DNA of 64,000 bases from the NCBI GenBank assembly GCA_021397835.1, contig JAJFZO010000396.1, forward strand, positions 3,100,001 to 3,164,000. The letters run 5' to 3'. Position 1 is the first letter of the stretch. Every line of letters begins with the position of its first letter. The stretch is from Moringa oleifera (Eukaryota > Streptophyta > Magnoliopsida > Brassicales > Moringaceae). Below the pieces are notes generated by a model. The model worked only from the letters and a program-made list of their open reading frames with translations. It had not been told where the DNA came from and did not search any database. This document shows, in pieces, positions 11,961-23,142 of the stretch. A program made the translations under genes and the position numbers.

Positions 11961-13599
11961 GGGCATGTTCGATTAGTAGCCCACGAAGTGAGAAAAAATG
12001 TGGGAAATGAAATGAACAAAATCATGACCAATAAAACGTTGTGGAATAATAAGTAGAGATATGGCTAGACGAGCTTGATGGTGTGGACAGCAAAGTTAAG
12101 ATGATGCATGCCATACTAGGGCCTATCCAGTTAGGGATTTTTGAGCATGTGGAGTACTTTGTTATAGGCCTTTAAGGCGGTAGATGTGGGGTTGATCCCA
12201 ACACTCACATAAATCGAGGTGAACTCTTTGCATAACGTAATCAATGACATGATCATTGCTCATTATACACTTACCTAGGGGATGGCGTGACACCGTTGCT
12301 GCCAAGGCCTTATTGATGTCCCTTGCTGTCAAAAACATGTCCCTCGTTATCAAATCTGGATGGTGTGGGCAGTAAAGTTAAATGTTAATGCATGCTACAC
12401 TAGGGCCTATTCACTGGGTGATTTTTGAGCAAATAGAGTGCTTTGCAGCACGCCTTCAAGGCGGTAGACATGGTGGTCGATCCCAATCCTCAAGCATGTT
12501 GAGGCAGACTTTTTGTGCAATGCAATTGATGATACAATCATTAGCTGTTAGCATTGACCAAGCCACATGCTTAGCAGGGGCATGGTGGTAGGACACCCCT
12601 ACTACTAGGGCTTCATCGATGTCCTTGTTATAGAAAACTCATCCTATGCTATTGAAGCTCGATGGTGTAGGTTGTAAAGTTAATAATGATGCATGCTATA
12701 TAAGGGCTTACCATTTGGGGATTTTTTCGCATGCAGAATGCTTTATTGTAGGCCCAAGTGGCCGCAGATGGAGGGTCGATCAAATGCTTAAGCATAACAT
12801 AATCTTTGCGTAGTACAATCAACAACATAATCATTAGCTATTAACATCGAGTGAGCCACACGCTCAGCCTAGGTATGGTATGACACTATTACTACCAAGG
12901 CCCCATCAATGTCCCTCACTATCAAAAACTCATCCTTCGTTATTGAGTCTAGATGGTATGGGCAGCGAAGTTAACAATGATGCATGCTGCTAGAGGGCTT
13001 ACTTGCTTGGGGATTTTTGAGCATGCAGAATGCTTTGCAGTAGGCCCTTGAGGTGATAACATAGGGGTCGATCCCAATGCTCAAGCGTGCTGAGGTAAAC
13101 TCTTTACGCAATGTGATTGACAGCATGATCATCAGCTGTTAGTATTGAATGAGCCACACGCTCAGCTTGGGCATGACGTGACATCCCTACTACTAAGGAC
13201 TTATCGATGCCCCTTGCTATTGAAAACTCATCCCTAGGTATCAAAGCTCGATGATGTGGGCTACAAAATTAATAATGATGCACCTATACAAAGGCTTAGC
13301 CACTTGGGGGATTTTTGAGTATGCAAAGTGCTTTGCTGCAGGGCCAAGTGACAGCGGACATGAGGGTCGATCCCAAAGCTCAAGCATATCGAGGTGGAAT
13401 TTTTGCACAATACCATCAACTACACAATCATCGACTATTAACATCGAGCGAACTGCACGCTCAGCCTAGGCATGGTGTGATATTATTGTTGCTAAGGCCC
13501 CATCGGTGTCCCTCACTATCAAAAACTCATCCCTCGTTGTCGAATCTTAATGATATGGGTAGCAAATTTAATGATGATGCATGCTACAAGAGGCAATGG
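11961..13599 (+). repeat. ~295 bp tandem repeats of the promoter-proximal IGS, five copies
   Basis: The landmark GGGATTTTTGAGCATG-type block occurs near 12138, 12420, 12717, 13013 and 13308, a period of about 283-297 bp. Each unit carries GATGGTGTGGGCAGCAAAGTTAA, ATGATGCATGCTA, GTGCTTTG, GTCGATCCCAATGCTCAAGC, TGACATGATCATC, GAGTGAGCCACACGCTCAGC, GGCGTGACACC and CTCATCCCT. In other plants such pre-promoter repeats can act as spacer promoters or enhancers; here only position supports this. The last unit breaks off at about 13599 and joins the interior of 18S, skipping the ETS and the 18S 5' third. Confidence 0.85.
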
Positions 13600-14792
13600 A
13601 TGTTGTAGTTAAAAAGCCGCAATTGGAATTTAGGATGGGTCGGTTGGTCCACCTATAGTGTGCACTAGTTGGCTCATCCTTATTGTCGGCAATGCCCACC
13701 TGACCTTAATTAGCTGGATGGTGCCTCTAACATTATCACATTGAAGAAATTAAAGTGTTCAAAGTAAGCCTATGCTATAAATACATTAGCATGGGATGAC
13801 ATCATAAGATTTTAGTCTTATTTTGTTGGCCTTTGGGATCGAAGTATTGATTAACACGGACAGTGAGGGGCATTCATATTTTAGAGTTGAAGGTGAAATT
13901 CTTGGATTTATGAAAGATGAAAAAACTACAAAAGCATTTGGCAAGTATGTTTTCATTAATCAAGAATGAAATTTGGGGGCTCAAAAACATTTAGATACTA
14001 TCCCAGTCTCAACCACAAATGATATAGACCAAGGATCAAGAGCTGTTACTTTTAGGACTTCACTAGTACCTTCTGAGAAATTGAAGTCTTTAGGTTCCCA
14101 GGGGAGTATAGTCGTAAGGCCAAAACTTAAACGAATTAACAAAAGGGCACCACCAAGAATGGAGCATGTAGCTTAATTTGACTTAACACGGGGTAACTTA
14201 CTAAGTCCAAACATAATAAGGATTGATAAACTAAGAGCTCTCTTTTAATTCCATCAGTGATGGTGCATAGCCATTCTCAGTTTGTGGAGCGATTTGTCTA
14301 GCTAATTCCATTAACGAACGAGACCTCAGCCTACTAACTAACTACGTGGAGGTGACCCTCCATGGCCATTTTCTTAGGGGCATTATGGCCGCTTAGGCCA
14401 AGGAAGTTTGAGGTAATAATAGGTTCCTGATTTAGATGTTTCAAGCCGCACACACACTACATTGATGCATTTAACGAGTTTATAACCTTGTTCGATAGGC
14501 TCTTGTAATATTTGAAATTTCATGTGGTGGGGATAGATCATTGTAATTGTTATTCTTTAATGAGGAATTCTTAGTAAGCATAAGTCATTAGCTTGTGTTG
14601 ACTATGTCCCCACCATTTATACACATTGCCCATCGCTCTTATCAATTGAATGATTCGATGAGGTGTTCGAATCATGATGACATGGGAAGTTTATCTCTTT
14701 TGATGTCGTGAGAAATTCACTAAACCTTATCATTTAAAGGAAAGAGAAGTCATAACAAGGTTTTCATAGGTGAACGTCCAGAAGGATCATTG
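13600..14792 (+). pseudogene. 18S rRNA pseudogene, 3' two thirds
   Basis: Begins inside 18S at TGTTGTAGTTAAAAAGCC (canonical TTGTTGCAGTTAAAAAGCTCG) and follows plant 18S to the end. Visible landmarks are GTGAAATTCTTGGATTTATG, CATTTGGCAAGTATGTTTTC, ATTAATCAAGAA, CACCACCAAGAATGGAG (canonical CACCACCAGGAGTGGAG), AACGAACGAGACCTCAGCCT, TACACATTGCCCATCGCT and the terminus GAAGGATCATTG. An open frame at 13973-14176 is a by-product. Decay is mostly by transitions, plus small deletions such as near 14380-14420. The piece starts at the same 18S position where the minus-strand fragment at 1475 ends. Confidence 0.93.
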
Positions 14793-15034
14793 TTAAAATT
14801 TGTTTAGGAAAATGACCCATGAACATGTTATACGTATGCATGAGGGGCAATGGGCTCTCAAGGCCTTCGTCCCTCATGCAATAAGGGTGCATGGGCTTGG
14901 GTCCAAGCGCTTTATCATGTGCAATAAAAAATTTACAATGCGATATGTGCCAACAACCTCAAATGAAGGAGCATACCCTCATCGGCCCCTCGATCACGGT
15001 GTGTTGCAGGTGGTTGTGTTGTCCCTAAATGTCT
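14793..15034 (+). other. rDNA ITS1 (decayed)
   Basis: Occupies the interval between the 18S end and the 5.8S start and is about 242 bp, matching 34667-34906 (240 bp). The two copies share GAACATGTTATACGTATGCA/CAAACATGTTATACATAAG, GAGGGGCAATGGGCTCTCAAGGCC and CCCTCATGCAATAAGGGTG. The plant ITS1 core motif (GYGYCAAGGAA) is reduced to GTGCCAACAACC. A 78-codon open frame (14800-15036) spans it but shows no protein-like pattern. The short length argues for an angiosperm; gymnosperm ITS1 is usually much longer. Confidence 0.85.
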
Positions 15035-15092
15035 AAAATGACCCTTCGCAAGGATATCTTGACTCTCACATCAATGAAGAACTATGGTAAAG
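15035..15092 (+). pseudogene. 5.8S rRNA pseudogene, first ~55 nt
   Basis: AAAATGACCCTTCGCAAGGA, then TATCTTGACTCTCACATC and AATGAAGAACTATGG, correspond to the plant 5.8S start (ACTCTCGGCAACGGATATCT, CGATGAAGAACGTAGC). After the GAAGAAC motif the sequence changes within a few bases to the AT-rich part of an H-unit (GATTTTTTGAATTTTTAGC). The remaining ~105 nt of 5.8S, ITS2 and 25S are absent. The conserved motif CGATGAAGAACG has lost its CpG sites. Confidence 0.88.
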
Positions 15093-18000
15093 CACTCTGA
15101 TTTTTTGAATTTTTAGCTGTATAAAATTCATAAAAAAAAATATTTAAATGCTTAAAATTTTTTGAAATTTTCAGGTTTGTAGAATTGATTGTTATTTATA
15201 TCAGTGCAAAATTTTTGCTCTAAAACTCCTTTTGAATAATTTTTTTTGACCCACTATGATGGCTTAGACATATTGACTTTTTCTCTTGCTGAAAGTGAAT
15301 TTTAATTTCATTGAAAACTCTTTAGTGTAGAGGAGCTCACTTGCTTAATGTGCGCTCCTAGGCCAAGCATACTTCCGCCTACCCACCCACATGGGCAGCT
15401 GCTGGGCATGGGAAATCTGCGAACATGGACATAAGGCCTAGCATGATGCAGCATAAGGTGTGCCAGGCAAGCCAAAAGAGCCTCACGCAAGGCACTCCCT
15501 CATCATTATGTCCCTCGATCATGTGCCTAGCAAACCACAAGAGTCATGTTGCCTAGTCCAAAGGCATAGGAGTACAGCCATGGTTGTCTTCAACAAGCGG
15601 GGCATAGGCACAAGGCCCAACGAGCTATAACGTAATGCACACCAGCCAAGCCAAGAGCGCCCCACACAAGTAAGCCGTAAGCACGTAATGAGGCATCGCA
15701 TGTGCTATGCTTGTTGATTACATGGGCTACATGAGTTAGGTCATGGCCTTAAGTTGTGCCAGACTCTCAACATAGCCATGGATGGCTATAGGTGCACTGG
15801 ACAAGATAGCACACATGCACCCTGGGCCATCTAGAGGCAACACTGCACCAATGTGTTGGCCAAAATGCCTAGTTGTGAACTTTTTTTGAATTAATGGTCT
15901 TTTGATTGTTGAATTTCTCAAGGAGTGACCCAAACAAATCGCACAGTTCATAAGGAGTCTCCTTTGCAAAATTTGGGAGCATTTCGACCCGTAAGAATTT
16001 TTTCATGATTTTTTTTTGAATTTTTAGCTATATAAAATTTATAAAAAAAATTGGGTGCTTAGAAAATTGTTAAACTTTTTGAGTTAGTAGTTTTAGTTAT
16101 TCTTTACTTCTGTGCAAAATTTTTGTTCAAACACTCCTTGTTAATAATTTTTTAGATCCACTATGGTGGCTTAAAGATATTGATGTTTGCTTCTGCCATA
16201 AGTGAATTTTTATTTAAGACTCTTCAGAGTGGAGGAGCTCACATACTTGGTGGGTGCTCATGGGCCATGTATGCTCCCCCTTAGCCACCCATATCGGCAG
16301 CTGTTGGGCATCGAAAACTCACAAACATGGCATGCACTCAAGGCCTAGTGTGCTATGGTAAAAGGCACACCAGCGAAGCTAAGAAAGCCCTATGAGAGCT
16401 AGCCACTCATTGCTACATCCTTCAATGATGTGCCCAATAAGCATGCCATGCACTACATCACCCAGTCCATGGGCATTCAATTCTTGTGATCGCCATCACC
16501 AACAAACACAATATGGGCAGAAGGCTCAGCGTGCTGTAGCATCAGGCACACTAACCAAGCAAAGAGCACCTTATGTAAGAAAGTTATAAGCATGTTGTGA
16601 GGCATTGTACATGCTATGGTTGTTAATTACATGGGCTAGCTGGGCTAGACAATGGCCTTAAGCTATGCTGGACTCCCAAGGCAGCCATGGGTGGCTGCAA
16701 GTGCACAAGATAGGGTAGCATGCATGCCCTGGGCCATTTAGATGCAATGTTGCACCAACGTGCTGACTATAATGCCTAGTTGCAAACTTTCTCTAAATTA
16801 ACCATCTTTTGATTGTTGAATGGCTCTAGAAATGACTTAAATAAATCACACAATTCTTTAGGAGTCCTCCCACTCAAATTTGGGGGCATTTTGACTCATG
16901 AGTTTTTTTATGTTTTTTTGAATTTTTAGCTATATAAAATTCATAAAAGAATTTGATGCTCAGGAAATTTTGAAATTGTTTGGGTTGGTAGATTTGATTC
17001 TTCTATACATTTGAGCAATATTTTAGCTCAAAACTCCTTAAAAATAATTTTTTAGACCCATTATGACGGTTCAAACATATTTATGTTTCCTTCTACCATA
17101 AGTGAATTTTAATTTAAGATTCTTTAGGGGGAAGGAGTTCACCTGCTTGGTGGGCGCTCATAGGCCATGTCTGGTCCCCTTTATTCACCTACATCGGTGG
17201 GCGCTAGGAGTGGGAAACCTAGTGAACATGGCATAGGCACAAGGCCCAACATGCTGCAATGTAAGGGGCACTAACTAGGCCAAGAGAGCCCCACACAAGC
17301 CAGCCCCTCGTCTTTATGTCCCTTGGTTATGTTTTCAGCTGGTGTGCCACGATTACCACATTGAGTGGTCCAACGGCACGACAAGTTAGCCATGACTGTC
17401 CCTAATAGGCATGACAAAGGCACAAGGCTTAATGTGCTATAACACAAGGTGTGCTGGCTAAGCCATGAGTGCCTCATGTAGCAAGCCGTAAGCACGCTAT
17501 GAGGCATCACACATGCTATGGGTGTTGACTACATTGGCTTGCTTTGTTAGACCATGGCCCAAAACTATGCTGGGATCTCAGGGCAGTCATGGGTGCTTGC
17601 AGGTGCATTAGGCAAGGCAGCATGTATACACACAAGGCTGTCTAGAGGCAAAGCTGCACCAACCTGCTTGCCCTGATGCCCTATTGCAAATTGTTTATGA
17701 ATTGATGATCTTTTGGATGTTGGATTGCTTTAAAAAAGACTCATATATATCATAAAATTCATTAGATTCTACTCCTTAATTTTTGAACCATTCTGACTCA
17801 CGGGTTTTTTTTTTTTAAATTTTTGTTATATAAAATTCATAAAATGAATTAGATACTCAAAAAATTCTAAAATTTTCCAACTGAAACTTCTTCTAAATAA
17901 TTTTTTAGACCCATTATGATGACATAAAGATATTGATGTTTCTTTTTGCCAAAAGTGAATTTTTATTTAATTCTCTTTAGGGAAAAGAGCTCACTTGCTT

Positions 18001-21000
18001 GGTGGGTGCTCATGGGCCATTCATGCTCCCCTTCCACACCCACTTAGGTAGCCACCAAACGTGGGAATCCCAATGCATATGGCATGAGTACAAGGCCTAA
18101 CATGTTGTGGCATAAGTCACGCCAGTCAAACCAAGAGAGCCTCGAGCGAGCAAGACACTAGTTCCTACGTCCCTTGATTATGTAGCATGTCATGAGCATT
18201 GCGTTGCCTTTTTCCAGGGCACACGAGGCTAGCCACGGCTGTCCTTAGAAGGCATGACATGGCACAAGGCACAGAGTGTTATAGGACAAGGCATGCTAGC
18301 CAAGCTAAGAGCGTCCCATGCAAGCAAGCCATAAGCACTCTTTGAGGCATCATACGTGTTATGGTTAACTAGGCTAGACCATGGCCTAAAGCAGTGCTAA
18401 ACTCTTTAGGACGTCATGGGTGGTTGTAGAGGCATTGGACAGGGTAGTATTGATGCACCCCAAGCCATCTAGAGGCAGCGTTACACCAACATGTTGGCCA
18501 TTTGCAAACTTTTTATGAATTGATGATTTTTTTTTTAAAGTTCAATTGCTCCAAAAATGACTCAAACAAATCATGCAAGTCATTAGGAGCCTGCTCCAAA
18601 AAATTTAGGAGCATTCTGACTCACGTGCTATTTTTCATGATTTTCTAAATTTTTGACACTGTAAAATTCATAAAAAAAAATGAATGCTCATAAAATACTG
18701 AAATTTTTTGTGTTAGTAGATCTAATTATTCTCTACATCTATGTAAGATTTTAGCTCAAAACTCCATGAAAATAATATTCAAACCCATTATGACCGCTCA
18801 GGCTTATTGATGTTTCTTTCTACTAAAGTTTAACTTTCATTTAAGACTCTATATGAGGGAGAGGCTCACCTATTTAGTGGACGCTCGAGAGCCATGCATG
18901 CTCCCCCCTACCCACCCACATGGATAAGAGCTGGGCATGGAAGGCCCAACAGACATGGCATAGGCACAAGGCCAAAGCGTGCTATGGCACAAGGCATGCT
19001 AGCCAAGGCAAAAGAGCCTTACATGAGCCAGCTCCTTGTCACTACATCCCTCGATTTTATACCTAGCGATCATGCCACGAGCACCATGTCACCTGGTCTA
19101 AGGGCATGAGAGGCTAGCCACGACTATCCCCAACAGGCACAACGTGGGTCTAAGGCCTAGGATGTAAGGCATGGTAACTAAGCCAAGAACGGCCCATGCA
19201 AGCAAGTCATAAGCACGCTATGAGGCATCTCACGTGCTGTAGGTGTTGATTTCATGGGCTAGCTGGGCTAGAAAATGGACCTAAGCTTTGCAAGACTTTC
19301 ACAAAAACCATGGGTAGCTGCAGGTGCATTGGACAAGGCAGCATGCATGCACACTCAGCATTTAGATGAAACACTACACCAAGGTGCTTGCTGTAATACC
19401 CAGTTGCAAACTTTTTGTTAATTAATGGTCTTTTGATTGTTGAATTGCTCCAAAAATAACTCAAATAAATCATGCAATTCATTAGAAGTTTGCCCTATGA
19501 AATTTTAAAGCATTCCGACTCACAGACATGTTTTCATGACGTTTTGAATTTTTAACTACATAAAATTCATTAAAAAAATTGGATGCTCAGAAAATTCTAT
19601 AATTTTTTTGGTTTCCTAACTGAATATTCTTTTCATCAATGTAAATTTTTACTCTAAAGCTCCTGGCAAATAATTTTTAGATCCACTATGATGGCTTAGA
19701 CACAATGACGTTTCCTCATGCTAGAAGTGAATTTTCATTAAAAACTCTTTAGAGCAAAGAAGCTCACTTGCTTAGTGAGCATCCATGGGCCAAGTGTGCT
19801 CTCCCCTTATCCACCCACATAGGTAGTTACTGGGTGCAGGAAACCTACAAACATGGCATCGATTCAAGGCCCAGCATGCTACAGCATAAGGTACGCCAAC
19901 CAAGCCAAGATAGCCCTATGTGGGCTAGCCCCTCATCGCTACGGCCTTCGATCATGTGCCCAGCATGCATGCCATGAGAGCCATGCCACGTAGTCTAAAG
20001 GTACAAAAGGCTGGCAATGATTGTCTCTAGTAAGCACAGTTTGGACGAATGGGCCAACGTGTTTTGGAGCAAGGCATGCCAGCCAAGCCAAGAGCGCCCC
20101 ATGCAAGTAAGCTGCAAGCACGTTGTGAGGCATCGCATGTGTTGTGATTATTGATTACATGGGCCAGATGGGCTAGACCATGGCCCTAAGCTATGCTGGA
20201 CTCTTAGGGCAGCCCTGGGTGGTTGCAAGTGCACTTGACAGGGTAACCTTGATGAACCTTAGGCCATTTAGATGCCATGCTACACCTACATACTAGTCGC
20301 AATGCCTAGTTATGAACTTTATTTGAATTAACGGTCTGTTGATTGTTGAATTGCTTTAAAAATTACTCAAATAAATCATGCAATTCATTAGAAGTCTTCC
20401 CAATAAAATTTAGGAGCATTCCAACTCACGAGCACTTTTTTCATGTTTTTTGAATTTTTAATTGCATAAATTTCATTAAAAAAACTATATGCTTTAAACA
20501 TCTAAATTTTATTAGGTTGGTAAATTTGATTATTCTTTACATTAGTACAAAATTTTTGCTCAAACACTGGTTGTTAATAATTTTACCCACTATAACAGCT
20601 TAGATATATTAATGTTTTCTCTTGCCAGAAGTGAAGGTGCTCACGGGCCATGCGTGCTCCCCGTTAGTCACCCACATTAATAGGTACTAGGGATGGGAAA
20701 GTTACAAACATGGCATCGACATAAGGCCCAGCATACTATAGTAAAAGACATGCCAACCAATCCAAGATATCCTCGAACAAGCCAACCCCTAGTCACTATG
20801 TCCTTTGATTGTGTGCCTAGCGATCGTAAGGCACACCAGGCAAGCCAAGAATGCCCTACGCGAGCCATTTGAAAGCATATTATTAGTCATCGCATGTGCT
20901 ATTGTTATTGATTACATGGGCTAGCTAGGCTAGATGATGGCCCAAGATGTGTTGGACTCTCAAGGCAGCCATGGGTGGCTGTAGGCACACTAGACAGGGC

Positions 21001-22860
21001 AACATGCCTTCACCCTAGGCCACCTAGATGCAATGCTGCACCAACATGTTGGTTGCAATGCCTAGTTGCAAACTTTTTCTAAATTACTGATCTTTTGATT
21101 GTTGAATTGCTCTAGAAATGACTTAAATAAATCATGCAATTCATTATGAGTACGTCTCTTAAATTTGGTGGTATTCTGATCATGGGCATTTTTCATGATT
21201 TTTTGAATTTTTAGCTACATAAAATTCATCAAAAAAATGGTTGGATGCTTAGAAAATTCTAAAATTTTTTGGGTTGGTAGATTTGACTATTCTATACATT
21301 TGTATAAAACTTCAGCTCAAAACTCTTTGTAAATAATTTTTTTGGACCCATTATGATGGCTCAAACATATTGATGTTTCCTTCCAGTAGAAGTGAATTTT
21401 CATTTAAGACTCCTTAAGAGGGGAGCTCATTTACTTGGTGGGCGCTCACGGGTTACGCATGGTCTCACCGACTCACCCACATGCACGAGCACTAGGCATG
21501 GGAAATCTAGTTCACATGGCATGGGCACAAGGCTTAGTGTGCTATGACATATGTGTTATATGGGCTATCTTTGCTAGAACAAGGCCTCAAACTATGCTAA
21601 GATCTCAAGGCAGCCTATAGGTGTACTAGGTAGGGCAGCATGCATGCACTTAGAGCCATACAGAGGCAATGTTGCGCCAATGTGTTGGCTGTGATGCCTA
21701 GTTGTGAACTTTTTGTGAATTGACTATCTTTTACTCATTCGATTGCTCTAAAAATGACTCAAATATGTCATGCAATCCATTAGGAGTTTGCCCTCAATTT
21801 TGGGAGCATTCACAATCATGATCTATTTTTCATGATTGTTTGAATTTTGGTTGTATAAAACTCATAAAAAATTTAAATGCTCAAAAAATTCTGAAAGTTT
21901 TAGCTGAAAAATTATTATAAATAATTTTTTAGACTCATTATGATGACTTAGATATATTGACGTTTCCTCTTGTCAATATGTTGTAGACGACCTCACTTGC
22001 ATGGTGGACTCTTGTGGACCATGCATGCTCCCCCCTACCCACTGATATGAGTAAGCTTTAGGCTTAGGAATCCTAATGCACATGGCATTGGTAGAAGGCC
22101 AAGCGTGTTGCGACATAAGGCGTGCCAGCCAAGCCATGAGTGCCCTAAGCGAGCTAGACCCTTGTCCCTACTTCCTTCGATGTTGTGCTTCGTTGAACGT
22201 GCCATGAGAGTTGCATTACCTTTTCTAAGGTCATGCAAGGCTAGCCATGACTGTAACCAATAGGCATGACATGGGCATAAGGCCGAGGTTGTTACAGTAA
22301 AAGGCGTGCCAGCCAAGGCAATAGCGCCCTGTGCAAGCAAGCCGTAAACATGCTTTGAGGCATTGCATGTGTTATGGGTGTTGATTATATAAGTTAGCTG
22401 GGTTAGACCATGGCTTGAAGTTATGCTAGACTCTCTAAGGAGTTATGGTTTGTTGCAGTTGCACTGGACAGGGCAACATGCACCTTAGGACATCTAGACG
22501 CAATGTACACCTACTGTTGGCCACAATACCCAATTGTGAACTTTTTATGAATTGATAATTTTTTGACAGTTCAATTGCTCAAACAATGACTCAAATAAAT
22601 CATGCAAGTCCTTAGGAGCCTGCCCTAAAAATTTAGGAGCATTCCATCTTATGTGCTATTTTTCATGATTTTTTGAATGTATAAAATTCATAAAAAATTA
22701 AATGCTCACAAAATTCTAAAATATTTTGCCTTGGTAGGTCTGATTATTCTCTACATCTGTGTAATATTTCAGCTTAAAACTCCTTGAAAATTATTTTTAG
22801 ACCCACTATGACTGCTCATACTTATTAATGTTTTCCCTTATTAGAAATGAATATATATAA
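15093..22860 (+). repeat. IGS H-unit field (~900 bp higher-order repeat), about eight to nine copies
   Basis: The GAATTGATGG landmark lies near 15889, 16794, 17699, 18517, 19418, 20325, 21080, 21717 and 22549, giving spacings of 905, 905, 818, 901, 907, 755, 637 and 832 bp. Three to four units keep the full ~905 bp length and the rest have internal deletions, mostly in the A-like part. The block starts inside the AT-rich half of a unit, where the 5.8S stub ends, and stops at the CACTA-type fragment. Short open frames are scattered through it; none repeats from unit to unit in a protein-like way. Confidence 0.85.
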
Positions 22861-23140
22861 CATAACAAAAAATTTGAAAAAATAGTGACACAATATAGTG
22901 ACTGATATTGTCAATCGCTAAATAATGACAAAATAGCAACAAATTTATTATAGAATACAAATTTTATCATAGCAACGGAATAATGATAGATTAGCGACAT
23001 ACATTAACGACATACACTATCTTTGTCGCTAAGTTTATTTTTAATTAACTTAACAACAGATTAGCGATCGAATTTTAATCAGTAGCTAACCAAAGATCTA
23101 GCGACTACAAGATTTCAATCACTATTTAGGCAATGTAGCC
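22861..23140. repeat. subterminal motif cluster of element D (TTAGCGAC/GTCGCTAA)
   Basis: Within ~280 bp the words TAGTGAC, AATCGCTAAATAATGAC, GATTAGCGACATAC, TTGTCGCTAAG, AGATTAGCGATCG and TCTAGCGACTAC occur repeatedly in both orientations. CACTA transposases bind clustered short subterminal motifs of this kind, so the cluster supports the transposon assignment. A further TCTAGCGACCGC copy lies at 24900, beyond the minisatellite. Confidence 0.6.
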
Positions 23141-23142
23141 TA

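Noticed and set aside
14800..15036. 78-codon frame between 18S and 5.8S
   Set aside because: It is exactly ITS1; the second ITS1 copy has no matching frame.
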